Shown: positions 1-7,878 of the stretch, piece after piece
Layout: the number at the start of each line of letters is the position of its first letter
Position numbering within the stretch: the stretch's first letter is position 1
Source: Nitrospira sp.
GTDB lineage: Bacteria > Nitrospirota > Nitrospiria > Nitrospirales > Nitrospiraceae
Length of the DNA: 57,957 nucleotides
Assembly: GCA_022226935.1 (NCBI GenBank)
Contig: CP092081.1
Location: 2,694,124-2,752,080 of the forward strand
Direction of reading: 5' to 3'
Notes under the pieces: generated by a model
Told to the model about the DNA's origin: nothing
Databases searched by the model: none
Seen by the model: only the letters and a program-made list of their open reading frames with translations
Made by a program: the position numbers and the translations under genes

Positions 1-1
1 G

Positions 2-655
2 CTCAGTGAGCTGGGCGGACAAGGCGCCGACGCCCTGCAAGGCGTGGTGGGGAAACCCGTCGACTTTGGCAGTGCCCCGGCGGCCCCGGGCGACTATTCG
101 ACCCTCCGCAATCAAACCATTGACACCATGATGGCGCGGCCCAAGGAAGACTACGCCCGGGCGGTCTCGCAGAAGCAGGCCGATCTCGTGGCAGCAGGTA
201 TTCGCCCGGGCAGCAAGGCCTATGACGACCAAATGAACCTGCTGCAGCGCGGCCTGAACGACGCCAACACGCAAGCGGCCGTCAACGCCGGAGCCCTCAC
301 CGGGCAAGCCTACTCCATGGATCAGGACCGCAGGCGGCAGGCCATCACGGAAATGCTCGCACAACGACAGGTTCCACTCAATGAAATCACGGCCCTCATG
401 TCGGGCTCGCAAGTGAGTAACCCCTTCTCGACGCCAGGTTTCAACGCCGGCGCACAAGTGGGGGCCGCGCCGGTCTTTGCGGCGCAGCAGCTGACGAGTC
501 AATGGGATCGTGATAACGCGAACGCCGCCGCCGCGCAGGCGAGTGGCCTGCAGACGGGACTCTTCCAGCTGGGTGCGGCTGGGATTGGGGCCTTCGGGGC
601 CGGAATGAGTGGTGGCAAGGGCGGGACGACGACCAATAACTTCTATCCACGCTAA
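2..655 (+). CDS. Phage-like structural protein, 5' end outside window
   Basis: The reading frame is open from base 2, so the gene begins before the window and only its C-terminal 217 residues are seen; an internal ATG lies at 44. The protein is rich in Gln, Ala and Asn. It has a stretch resembling NPFSTPGF near the middle and ends in a Gly/Ala-rich hydrophobic tail followed by GGTTTNNFYPR. This composition recalls virion-associated proteins of podovirus-like prophages, but I cannot name a family with certainty. A strong inverted repeat follows the stop codon. Together with the tRNA fragment at 5086-5130 it suggests that the left end of the window belongs to an integrated phage or island. Confidence 0.6.
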   Translation, partial: LSELGGQGADALQGVVGKPVDFGSAPAAPGDYSTLRNQTIDTMMARPKEDYARAVSQKQADLVAAGIRPGSKAYDDQMNLLQRGLNDANTQAAVNAGALTGQAYSMDQDRRRQAITEMLAQRQVPLNEITALMSGSQVSNPFSTPGFNAGAQVGAAPVFAAQQLTSQWDRDNANAAAAQASGLQTGLFQLGAAGIGAFGAGMSGGKGGTTTNNFYPR

Positions 656-659
656 AAGT

Positions 660-713
660 CAGGCTGATGGCGCAAGCGTTAGTCGAGCAGCTTTGGGAGC
701 AGCCATCAGCCTG
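660..713. terminator. Hairpin between convergent genes
   Basis: CAGGCTGATGGC at 660-671 is perfectly complementary to GCCATCAGCCTG at 702-713, with a 30-base loop. It lies between the phage-like gene and the convergent PilZ gene. It could therefore stop transcription from both sides, although neither arm is followed by a clear T run. Confidence 0.55.
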
Positions 714-717
714 AGTG

Positions 718-1227
718 TCAGGTCCTCATGCCACTGCGGCCGCTCAGGGTGTCATACGGGGAGAAGGTTTGCGAAGCCAGGACCTCCAGTGCCGTTTCTC
801 GGGCCGCCAGTGCCAGCTGATACGCTCCCTCCTCTCCATACTTGAGAATCGAGAACTTTCTATGGCGTGATCGCCCGTTTTCAATCGGCCATTGCACTTC
901 CCAGTAAAGTCGGCGCACACGGAGCTGCGGTTTGACCCCGACCACGATACGCAGCCGCTCTTGATCCCCGGCTGACATCCGAATGAACTCGATGCCGGCC
1001 GTTTTTCCAGAGACCCATCGAACGATGCCGAGTGTGACTCGCATATGCCGAGACCCTTCAAGAAAGATGAGAAGCTGCACATCCTGCCCGCGCTCCAGCG
1101 GCATGGCCGTCTGTAGCAGGCACCCGGGCACCGTCAGATCCAGCATTTGGCCTTCTCCTACTCGTGTCCCGGCTGACAGGGTGACTTTGGCTGACGTGGG
1201 CTTCCGTTCGCTATAGCGTGGGTGCAC
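718..1227 (-). CDS. PilZ domain protein with AP2-like C-terminal domain
   Basis: The 169-residue protein starts at a GTG preceded by GAGGAGG. Residues 1-95 look like a PilZ domain. The R4-xxx-R8 pair (RYSER) and D30-L-T32-V-P-G35 match the two cyclic-di-GMP contact motifs RxxxR and DxSxxG with one conservative change. Residues about 104-150 contain YWEVQW, a GRSRHRKFSI stretch and KYGEEGAYQLALAAR. This matches the W, FS, KYG and A-rich helix pattern of AP2/ERF-type DNA-binding domains of phage and bacterial origin. I infer a cyclic-di-GMP-responsive DNA-binding protein. The PilZ call is firmer than the AP2 call. Two further PilZ-like genes follow upstream on the same strand. Confidence 0.7.
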   Translation of the reverse strand: MHPRYSERKPTSAKVTLSAGTRVGEGQMLDLTVPGCLLQTAMPLERGQDVQLLIFLEGSRHMRVTLGIVRWVSGKTAGIEFIRMSAGDQERLRIVVGVKPQLRVRRLYWEVQWPIENGRSRHRKFSILKYGEEGAYQLALAARETALEVLASQTFSPYDTLSGRSGMRT

Positions 1228-1270
1228 AGGGCCTCCTCTTCACGTAGCTAGTGGTGTGGCTGTTCGGCTG

Positions 1271-1585
1271 TTAGAACACGCAAGGACTGATGCCCAGATA
1301 CTCCTGCAGGCGTTCTCGTTCGCAGGGGGAAACGTGAAGGAAGGCCACGGTGATTTGCTGCCGCTGGTGATCAATGATCTGGGCACAGTCCACGCGAAGC
1401 GGCCACTGCCCATCCGGAAGATAGATCCTCAATTCGAGCGTGGAGTCTGGGGGAAGATGGTGACGCGTGCGGATCGTACAACCGGTGGGTGAAAGGGTCT
1501 CCAGACGACCCATTTGATCGCTCAACGTCGTCGCAGGAAGGAGTCGAAAATCGACACGGCAGGGGACACTATTCAACGCCGACAT
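1271..1585 (-). CDS. Degenerate PilZ-like protein
   Basis: This 104-residue protein has the beta-barrel pattern of PilZ proteins, including an ETLSPTGCTI segment that resembles the second PilZ motif. It lacks a clear N-terminal RxxxR pair, so cyclic-di-GMP binding is doubtful. It lies on the same strand as two other PilZ-like genes (718-1227 and 1841-2149), and the three were probably derived from one another. Cytoplasmic; function unknown. Confidence 0.6.
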   Translation of the reverse strand: MSALNSVPCRVDFRLLPATTLSDQMGRLETLSPTGCTIRTRHHLPPDSTLELRIYLPDGQWPLRVDCAQIIDHQRQQITVAFLHVSPCERERLQEYLGISPCVF

Positions 1586-1692
1586 ATCGTGGCCTCCTTA
1601 GGGTCGGGTGTCGCGCATGTAGAAAGCGTATCCCGGGACGCCCGCGCCGTCATGACGCAGAGGACGTACCCCCGAAGGAGGGAGTCTGACGG

Positions 1693-1857
1693 TCAGTGGT
1701 CAGTAGGTCTATCGAGATGCTCGAGCTGTTGCAGGCTGCTGCGGTGAGAGAGGGCCCACGACTGCTCCGATTGAAACGAAGGACGAGCCCAAACGGCTAA
1801 GGCTAACACCATGGCCAACAGGACGCCGAGCAATAAGGCGCTACCGAGGTGTTTCAT
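1693..1857 (-). CDS. Small membrane protein, 54 residues
   Basis: An ATG at 1857 is preceded by AGAAAGGGG at good spacing. It opens a 54-codon frame beginning MKHLGSALLLGVLLAMVLAL, one strong transmembrane segment or uncleaved signal anchor, followed by a short polar tail rich in Ser, Gln and His. The start overlaps the end of the upstream PilZ-like gene by 17 bases, which suggests coupled translation. I do not recognise a family. Confidence 0.5.
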   Translation of the reverse strand: MKHLGSALLLGVLLAMVLALAVWARPSFQSEQSWALSHRSSLQQLEHLDRPTDH

Positions 1858-2149
1858 GGACAACCCCTTTCTCCCTCAACGCGGGAGGGCTATGGAGCCA
1901 TTCCATCCCGCACTCTGACTCACGGGCCCAGATCACGAGTCCTTCCAGACGCATCAAGGCCACGCCAGGGACCTGCACCGAGACCTTGATCACCATGCCG
2001 GGGTTAGTAAAGAGGGCGCTTTGCACAAGGCCCCGTCTCGGCGACAGCTCCCACAGCCATCCGGTGCCGATCACGCCCTCTTCGACCAAACAGAGGGTAC
2101 ACGCGATGGGAAAGTCCGAGCGAAGGTTCTGCAAGGAGGGCGTATGCAT
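1841..2149 (-). CDS. PilZ-like protein
   Basis: The 102-residue product has the length and strand pattern of a stand-alone PilZ domain, with WELSPRRGLVQS at the position of the second PilZ motif and a GMEW strand near the end. The usual RxxxR pair is not evident. It is first in a leftward group with the small membrane protein and two other PilZ-like genes. A role in cyclic-di-GMP signalling is inferred only from the fold. Confidence 0.55.
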   Translation of the reverse strand: MHTPSLQNLRSDFPIACTLCLVEEGVIGTGWLWELSPRRGLVQSALFTNPGMVIKVSVQVPGVALMRLEGLVIWARESECGMEWLHSPPALREKGVVHETPR

Positions 2150-2328
2150 GAGGCGACTGTACGTATGCTGCCGGTGCGCGAGCTATTTCATAGAGGGGTG
2201 AGGAGGTTATACGAGTGGACGGGATGGTCGATATCGACTGCGGGCTGAGTCCGTATGCGTCGCTTTCCGAAGAGGCTTGCCATCGTCTCGCACATGCGAT
2301 CGGATGCGCCTTGTAATCCCACGCAGTC

Positions 2329-2928
2329 TCAACTCTGAGAGGATTTCGTGCTCCAACGGAAGAGGATCAGAGCAACCCCGAAGACCACGACAATCGCAAG
2401 AGCCCCCAGGACAAGCGGTCGGTGTACATGCGCAGAAAGCTGACGCCATTCTTCACCGGCAACAAAACCCATGCCGATAAACGTGCCAGACCACAGCAAC
2501 GCACCGGTGTAGGCGAAGCGGGCAAAAACCGCGGGAGGCAGCAATGAGGCGCCGACCACCAACGCGGCAACATGGCGGATTCCCGGAATGAAATACGCAA
2601 TGAGAAGAGTGTACTTGCCCCACCGTTCGACCCATGCGTAGGTTCTAGCCAAATGACTGGGGAGGATATGAAAACGCGGAGCCCACTTCTTGACGGTCCG
2701 CATACCGAGGAATCGCCCTATGGCATAACTGAGACTGATTCCACACGCGCTCCCGAAAAACGCCGTCGCTAGGGCTGGCTCAAGCCGGAGGGTGCCGTTA
2801 AAGCTCAAATAGCCGACGAAGAGGAGTAACGTTTCGTCTGGTATGGGAAGCCCCACAATCCCGAGCATCAACAGGGCAAAGATCGCTCCATACCCGTATC
2901 GACTGATCCAGTCAAAGCCCATGTCCAT
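2329..2928 (-). CDS. DedA family membrane protein
   Basis: The 199-residue protein has about five hydrophobic segments. It carries the family marks VGLPIPDETLLLFVGYLS near residues 24-42, GxxxGISLSYAIGRFLG and a later Y-F-x-P-G-I-R-H motif (YFIPGIRHVAAL). DedA proteins are inner-membrane proteins linked to lipid-carrier recycling and membrane homeostasis, but the substrate here is unknown. It precedes the PilZ group on the same strand with a 179-base gap, so it may be its own transcript. Length agrees with the family. Confidence 0.88.
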   Translation of the reverse strand: MDMGFDWISRYGYGAIFALLMLGIVGLPIPDETLLLFVGYLSFNGTLRLEPALATAFFGSACGISLSYAIGRFLGMRTVKKWAPRFHILPSHLARTYAWVERWGKYTLLIAYFIPGIRHVAALVVGASLLPPAVFARFAYTGALLWSGTFIGMGFVAGEEWRQLSAHVHRPLVLGALAIVVVFGVALILFRWSTKSSQS

Positions 2929-3137
2929 GACCGCCCTCTACTCACACTCACGACCGACCCAGACGAATCCTTCGAGGATATCGCGAACCCCTCTCGGATC
3001 ATCGCATGGTCTTCCACCAAGAGCCTGCGTAGGCTCGTGCCTCAAGGGCGGTGCGTAAGGTCTACATCACCAATTGGTTACTGATTCCGACCGGGTCCTG
3101 AGTCAATAAGGAAGCAGGTGCGCCGAAGCGGTGGACC

Positions 3138-3443
3138 CTATGATTTCGCCTCGTCCTCAAGGTGCGCAATCATTTCCTCACCGGTGTCAGTCACTCCGAT
3201 CCACGCTGACCCATGCTGCTGCAAAAAGGGGATCAGCCCGAGCGTATCGAGTCGACTCCTCACGGAAGCATGAGTTGGCCGCTGAAACCACTGGGAATCA
3301 ATTCGCAGACAGTACTCTTGATCGTCGGCCGGTCGCCCTAATCTCCAGGTCATCGAATTACCCGACGAGATGACAAGAACGTTATGCAAGATGAGATACG
3401 ATTCGAGCAGTTGACATCGATGCCGAACGCGTGTGCGAATCAC
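3138..3443 (-). CDS. Hypothetical protein, possible winged-helix fold
   Basis: The frame encodes up to 101 residues. The more protein-like part starts at an internal Met (3353), MTWRLGRPADDQEYCLRIDS, and ends LDTLGLIPFLQQHGSAWIGVTDTGEEMIAHLEDEAKS. The last part looks like a helix-turn-helix or wing, but this is only an impression. No clear ribosome binding site precedes either start. It lies in a region of low gene density. Confidence 0.4.
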   Translation of the reverse strand: MIRTRVRHRCQLLESYLILHNVLVISSGNSMTWRLGRPADDQEYCLRIDSQWFQRPTHASVRSRLDTLGLIPFLQQHGSAWIGVTDTGEEMIAHLEDEAKS

Positions 3444-3566
3444 TGGACCTCTGGGGCTGGGAAGCGCTCATCTTGGAGGCACTGTACCTAATGTACGCCA
3501 CGAAGGAGGTGCCCCCCAGACCGTATGACGTGAGACTGCGGACCCAACCCAGCAGAGAACGGCACC

Positions 3567-3719
3567 TCAAACCATGCGGGTCTTTTCCTGTGCACAATTG
3601 CAGGAGAAGCGGACGCCGGCCGAATCGAGATGAAATCGATGTCCCTTCGCACACTCATAATGCACCCCTCGAGTGCCGTCTGGCAGCGTGACGGGGCAGG
3701 ATCGTTGTGGGTCTGTCAT
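3567..3719 (-). CDS. Small Cys-rich protein
   Basis: Fifty codons starting at ATG 3719 encode a protein with CPVTLPDGTRG, CAKGHRFHLD and CNC motifs, the spacing of a zinc ribbon or zinc knuckle. The start codon overlaps the stop of the upstream small frame in an ATGA arrangement. This coupling is the best support that both are real. Function unknown. Confidence 0.4.
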   Translation of the reverse strand: MTDPQRSCPVTLPDGTRGVHYECAKGHRFHLDSAGVRFSCNCAQEKTRMV

Positions 3720-3850
3720 GCTATTGCAGTCCCATTCGCCATGGCGCTGACCACAACGAACGCTACGCATAGAGGACACTCGCTGAAAGTGAACCTGTCT
3801 CGCGCGTAGGATGTCGGCCCTCGCTCCAGGAGACCCTCAACCTCGCGCAT
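3716..3850 (-). CDS. Possible small leaderless gene
   Basis: A 44-residue frame begins at ATG 3850 and includes MREVEGLLERG and an ECPLC zinc-type pair. A TATAAT sits about ten bases before the ATG on the same strand and there is no ribosome binding site, so a leaderless transcript is possible. The frame extends upstream to 4009 without a stop. The stop overlaps the next start as ATGA. Weak call. Confidence 0.25.
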   Translation of the reverse strand: MREVEGLLERGPTSYARDRFTFSECPLCVAFVVVSAMANGTAIA

Positions 3851-4082
3851 GAGGGACGTAATTATAAGAGGACTTCCCTTCAAAGAAACCTGTGGTTCGC
3901 CGCAGTAACGGCCTACGGGTATCCCTAGCTCCAGAACCCTACAGACAATGAGCATCCCGCGTATAGGCCAGGCCTTCATGATCAGGACCGTTATCGGAAA
4001 CGGATGCATGATGAAGAAAATTTAATCCGTCGAAGGACTGCGATTCCCTTGTCAGTAACGGGGAAACCGCTAGACTTCCCTC

Positions 4083-4292
4083 ATGCCGTTTGAATTCCTC
4101 TTCGTGACCAGCTTTCTCTTCGCAGCCATCGGCGTCACGGCGGGGATGATCCGGCTTGCCCAGTGGACAGATCAGCACCCACACCGCCCTTTTCAGGGAA
4201 ACACGCACGTATCGCGGCTTCGAATTGCCGCTCGACCACCAAATCTAGATGAAAGGATTCCACCGCACGAGGATTACACGCGCGCAGCGTGA
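4083..4292 (+). CDS. Possible small membrane protein
   Basis: A 69-residue frame begins MPFEFLFVTSFLFAAIGVTA, a convincing membrane segment, followed by a polar tail. There is no good ribosome binding site and no recognised family. It may be a small membrane protein or a chance frame in a decaying region. Confidence 0.3.
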   Translation: MPFEFLFVTSFLFAAIGVTAGMIRLAQWTDQHPHRPFQGNTHVSRLRIAARPPNLDERIPPHEDYTRAA

Positions 4293-4299
4293 AGCCACT

Positions 4300-4554
4300 T
4301 CAGGCCATCGCGCGATCCAGCACACGGTGGGACCACCGGGGACAGTGGCGGGCTGGATCATACCGCTGCTCATCGATTCCAATATTCACATACTGCCAGG
4401 GCGCCGTTTGCTTGGTACGCACCTCGTCGGCCCACGACGCCACTGTGATTAAGGCCGAGGTGCCGAGGAGATCCGTGACCGCCGCCCGGGCCTCCGGTGT
4501 GAGCCGAGGCTCCGCGATGAACGCAGCCGAAAGATGGGGGGAGGGTCTGTGCAA
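4300..4554 (-). pseudogene. S1/P1 nuclease relic
   Basis: The frame contains RLTPEARAAVTDLLG, VASWADEVR, TAPWQYVNIGID and YDPARHCP in the order and spacing of the N-terminal third of S1/P1-type zinc nucleases. The usual signal peptide and the N-terminal Trp that ligates zinc are missing. After the HCP motif only VLDRAMA remains before a stop. Full-length family members are about 260-300 residues, so this is a truncated remnant of a secreted nuclease gene. Confidence 0.7.
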
Positions 4555-5085
4555 CTCCCACCTACGCGTTCTTTCGTGTAATTCGTTTCTTTCGTCAGAA
4601 GAGAACCGCGGGGGCCGGGGGATCCGGACGGGAGAGAAATATGAAACGCAAAGGCCGGGGGGGCTTTCGTCGTCTAGGTCGTTTCGGTCGTAACTGGGGC
4701 TTCCAACAGAACGAGGCTCTTATCGTCGCTACCTCCAGACCACTCGCTGGGTTCTTTCGCGAATTTCGCTTCTTTCGCAACTGTACTCAGCCAAAGGGGC
4801 GCGCCGGATGTCTATGCCTAGGGCAAGGAGTCCTCATCGACACCCCCGCCCTGCCGACAAGGCCGGGGGGGGTCTTCTCTGCCCTGAATGACAGAAAATT
4901 CCCCCCCCTCCTTTCATTCCGGTTTTTGTCACGGTTCGGCTAGAAATTTCCGGTTTTAATCACGGTTGCCCCCGTGTCGCCCTGTACCCTGCCTTATCCT
5001 GCCGTTGCTGTAACTGCCTGAAGATATTGACCTCCTGTGTCCTAGCGTATCACTACGTATTCCAGGGACATCATATCTGAGAATT
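4555..5085. other. Non-coding stretch left of the tRNA fragment
   Basis: No frame here looks like a protein. The stretch holds repeated TTCG-rich runs, several G and C homopolymers (for example at 4658 and 4901) and two near-identical 20-base repeats at 4917 and 4948. It looks like the terminal non-coding part of an integrated element. Confidence 0.4.
4917..4967 (+). repeat. Direct repeat pair near attachment site
   Basis: TTCCGGTTTTTGTCACGGTT at 4917-4936 recurs as TTCCGGTTTTAATCACGGTT at 4948-4967, with two mismatches and a 31-base period. It lies about 120 bases inside the tRNA fragment. Arm-type binding sites of tyrosine integrases have this sort of position, but that role is only an inference. 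Confidence 0.55.
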
Positions 5086-5130
5086 CTCATAAGCCGCGGG
5101 TCACCCGTTCAATCCGGGTCACCGCCACCA
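5086..5130 (+). other. tRNA 3' half (anticodon CAT), probable att site
   Basis: The sequence reads from an anticodon loop CTCATAA through a variable region. It then has a perfect T arm (ACCCG-TTCAATC-CGGGT), a 7-base acceptor strand CACCGCC, the discriminator A and CCA. Nothing upstream can pair as D arm, anticodon 5' strand or acceptor 5' strand, so it is not a complete tRNA. A 3' tRNA fragment starting at the anticodon loop is the classic crossover product of integrases that use tRNA genes. I read it as one attachment site of the element to its left, from a Met- or Ile2-type tRNA. Confidence 0.7.
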
Positions 5131-5742
5131 AATTTTGATCTAATCAACACTTCCGTTGTAACGGATCGGTCTGCCGTGCATCGACGATTGCTTGTCATCA
5201 TTCCAGTCACCGTTGGAACTGCCCGCAGCCTACTCTTCACATAGGGACTCGTCTTTCCGATCGCTGCCATCCCCCTGTGAACATCACGCTGCTCTTCTCG
5301 GACAGCTTGGCGCGCCGTTCTGTCGAGATGGTCGCTCGCCAGAACGGATATGAGAAACTGCGGCTAGGGCGAGCGCTGAATGTGGCTCCCCCTGAAGGCC
5401 GCGAATATGGGGCAATCTCGGCGAGCACGTGCTCGAGCTTCAAGAAGGAAACCGTGAGCGTGATGACGGCCGGCAGGATATCCGATCGCGTAGGTCGGGC
5501 AAAGTCTCGAGATCACGCCTGATGGTTTACGGCGCTGGATGGACGGTTGGAACGTCCCTTCGCGGCAGAGAAGAGAAGGCGGACTGCCGAGATTCGAGTC
5601 ATTCACGCGAAGTGGCGAAGGGCCTCTGGCAACCGCCGGACCCACGCGACACTACAGACCAAGGCAAGCGGTGCGTCACATGCCTGTGATTGTTGCCATC
5701 GCAATCCAGATGCGCCAATGACATTGGCTGCTGCTTTTTCCG
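5131..5742. other. Stretch without a convincing gene
   Basis: Overlapping frames exist on both strands between 5237 and 5689, but none has a ribosome binding site, a recognisable motif or a normal composition. The near-palindrome TTGATCTAATCAA lies at 5135-5147, just outside the tRNA fragment. Confidence 0.35.
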
Positions 5743-5919
5743 TTAGGGGACCGCATCGAAGTAATCCGGCGCGAACGTGCGCCCACACTTGTCGCAGTGC
5801 CATTCCGGCCTCAGGGTTGATCTCCGACGATGGGGGGAATCTGGCCTGATCAGAACACGTTCCGGCACAACCGGAACGTGACAACTGGGACAGTAGTGGA
5901 CAGGCTCTTGTGTTTTCAT
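5743..5919 (-). CDS. Zinc-ribbon miniprotein, 58 residues
   Basis: ATG at 5919 is preceded by GGTGAGG and opens a 58-codon frame. It has CPSCHVPVVPERVL near the start and CDKCGRTFAPDYFD near the end. The two CxxC pairs lie 30 residues apart and form a typical rubredoxin-like zinc ribbon. It stands alone among non-coding sequence. It may bind nucleic acid or act as a small adaptor, but no function can be assigned. Confidence 0.7.
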   Translation of the reverse strand: MKTQEPVHYCPSCHVPVVPERVLIRPDSPHRRRSTLRPEWHCDKCGRTFAPDYFDAVP

Positions 5920-6422
5920 TGGGCCTCACCGGATAGTCCGATTACTTTTGCCCCGGCGCCTCCGCCGTCGGGCCATCCAGTTTTTCACTTGCGTCCAAGC
6001 AGTATACCGCAGGGTGGGGTTTCACTATCAACAAATCCCCTGAGCCTTGGCCGACCACACGCGTCCGGCATCAATGCGAAAATATTTGTCGGGGCTCGTT
6101 GTGCGCAGGTGACTCGTTCCGATTTCGTTGAGCCGACCGGACCTCGTCTCTCGCCTGGCAAGCGAGTCGTTTCTCTATTCACAGGCTCGTTAGTTCACGG
6201 GTCTTATTCACCGTATTCCACATCGTCCATGGGCGCGTGCCCACATCAGGCGGCCCTGTGGCGGCAATAATTAGTCATTACGTCGAGGAAGCGAGGATGC
6301 GACGTAGGCATCATCCAGGCAATGGTTCAACGCTCTCAGCTGCCGGTATTGGCAGATAACGCGGCGCCGCGAGATTGGCAATGGATTGACGGTATCGGAA
6401 ATGCGTGACCGTCTTTTCGAAA
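5920..6422. other. Stretch without a convincing gene
   Basis: A 146-codon plus-strand frame (5830-6270) crosses this region. It is Pro/Ser/Arg-rich, lacks motifs and overlaps the zinc-ribbon gene on the other strand, so I do not call it. I see no repeat or RNA structure of note. Confidence 0.3.
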
Positions 6423-7184
6423 TTACCGAACCGCGAGCTTGTTCATCTCGATTTTCACACTGATCGCTCCGCCGAGTTCGCCTTCCCTGCCCCCTTCTTT
6501 GGAATACCCGGAGATATCCCGCTCGCCTTTTGGTTCTCCATGGCAACTCAAACACGTCTTCTCATAAAAGAGCGGGAGCAGGACCCTCACGCTGTTGCCG
6601 CCATCTACTTTGCTAATCACGGTTTCCTTATTTCGTTCAAACGAGGCCTCACTCAGTTCCTTCATGTGCTCCGCTTCAAAGGAGTCGGGTTTATTGTTGG
6701 CATTGCGGAGCAGATGCTCAGGCGCGGTCTGCTTCATATAGACCCCGGACCACTTCTGAAATCGCGTAGCCGTTTCCGTGCCGAAGGTGGCGGGAATGAG
6801 CCCCTTATACTTCAGCCCTTTCATATTGAGCACGGGCTGGTAACTCTCCACGGTCTTTTGACTCTCCATCAACAACCGTTCCAATAATCGTTTCGCCAAG
6901 GCCGGCACGTTCGCGTTGGATAAATCATCCAAATTATGTCCGGTGCGTTCTTTAAAAATGGCTGTGGTCTGAGCGGCGAACAAGTCCGACGTAAATGCCG
7001 TTTGCGCATTTGAAGGATCATTGATGAGCGCTTGGTTGCGGCCGATCGCCACTCGCCCGGAATCGAGTAAGATGGCCAACAGCCGTGCGGTCTCCGACAC
7101 ATCGGATTCCGCGTTGTCTGCCGCCACGCTGACATTCTGTAACAGGCATCCTAATGCGAGGAAACACAATAGGTATACGCGCAT
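6423..7184 (-). CDS. Tll0287-like (DUF3365) haem protein
   Basis: The 253-residue protein starts at ATG 7184, preceded by GAAAGGGG. It has a signal peptide (MRVYLLCFLALGCLLQ...AADN), so it is exported. The body follows the Tll0287-like pattern: an ALINDPSNAQTAF region, a KGLIPATFG motif and a terminal C211-L-S-C-H215 c-type haem site, followed by a glycine-rich hairpin (LGGAISVKIEM). Family members are periplasmic c-type cytochromes or the sensor parts of signalling proteins. Here the domain stands alone. It probably binds haem and acts in periplasmic redox sensing or electron transfer. Confidence 0.82.
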   Translation of the reverse strand: MRVYLLCFLALGCLLQNVSVAADNAESDVSETARLLAILLDSGRVAIGRNQALINDPSNAQTAFTSDLFAAQTTAIFKERTGHNLDDLSNANVPALAKRLLERLLMESQKTVESYQPVLNMKGLKYKGLIPATFGTETATRFQKWSGVYMKQTAPEHLLRNANNKPDSFEAEHMKELSEASFERNKETVISKVDGGNSVRVLLPLFYEKTCLSCHGEPKGERDISGYSKEGGREGELGGAISVKIEMNKLAVR

Positions 7185-7698
7185 AGTTCCCCTTTCGTGC
7201 TGTATAAGTCCCTGCCGGTTCGCTGACCGCACCATGTGATCTCCGTTTCTCATCAAAAATCCACCCAAGATACGCAGGACACTCTAACGCGAAGCATGTA
7301 GCCGCTTGCTTGACATTCGTCACCATCATATGGGTGTTGCACGGCTTGAACAATAGGGCGGTTTTGACGAACTCTCACGTTAGAGGCGCCCAGTTGATCA
7401 CCGTAGTAGGCCCTCGACTGGAGCGAGTCTAGAGACTCAGGCAGGTATTCGCGTTCGCGAACCTGCATGATCGGAGAGCCTGCACAACGGGCGGTAGATC
7501 GAGGGAGAGAGACGACTCAGAAGAAGTGCTGACGCAGAGAAGATGACATGGGCCTGGTCATGAATACTGTGAGCGGCCGCACGTCCTATTCCGAAAAAGG
7601 AACGGCAATGACGGCCGATCACGAATGTGGGAATGATGGAGAGGGCACGATAATCCGTGCATTGTTCCGCTTAGATTCGTTTCACGCCTGGTAGTCCT
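7185..7698. other. Intergenic stretch
   Basis: No frame in these bases carries a motif or a good ribosome binding site. It separates the haem protein from the LexA-like operon. I see no RNA gene or repeat. Confidence 0.3.
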
Positions 7699-7878
7699 TT
7701 ACCCACAACAGCCGGATTCAAACTGCCTGCGCTGGTAGACGAAGACCAGGCAGCGGATGCAAACCTCCCGCACCATCTTCGCCTGCTCATCACAAAGGGG
7801 TGTTCTGCGCATCACCAGCTGCCCGCAATCGGCACAACAACCGGCTGTCGTAGCATCTATGTCAGAAGAGACAGACAT
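7699..7878 (-). CDS. Small Cys-rich (zinc-binding) protein
   Basis: The 59-residue frame contains CCADCGQL, a lone Cys (PLCDE) and CIRCLVFVYQ, ending ESGCCG. Two CxxC pairs suggest a zinc ribbon. GGAGG lies about ten bases before the ATG at 7878. It is probably the third gene of the leftward lexA-like operon. An upstream ATG at 7881 is also possible. Function unknown. Confidence 0.55.
   Translation of the reverse strand: MSVSSDIDATTAGCCADCGQLVMRRTPLCDEQAKMVREVCIRCLVFVYQRRQFESGCCG

Noticed and set aside
3067..3081. ACCAATTGGTTAC as a second operator of the LexA-like repressor
   Set aside because: It shares one half site, but the centre and the other arm do not match TGTAACCA-A-TGGTTACA.
4641..4943. 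A 100-codon plus-strand frame of Arg/Gly/Phe-rich composition
   Set aside because: It lies in G- and C-run sequence at the element end and looks like chance coding.
5135..5147. TTGATCTAATCAA as an Fnr-type site
   Set aside because: The half sites are separated by three bases, not four, and no gene start is nearby.
5830..6270. A 146-codon plus-strand frame
   Set aside because: It is Pro/Ser/Arg-rich, has no motifs or ribosome site and overlaps a better zinc-ribbon gene on the other strand.
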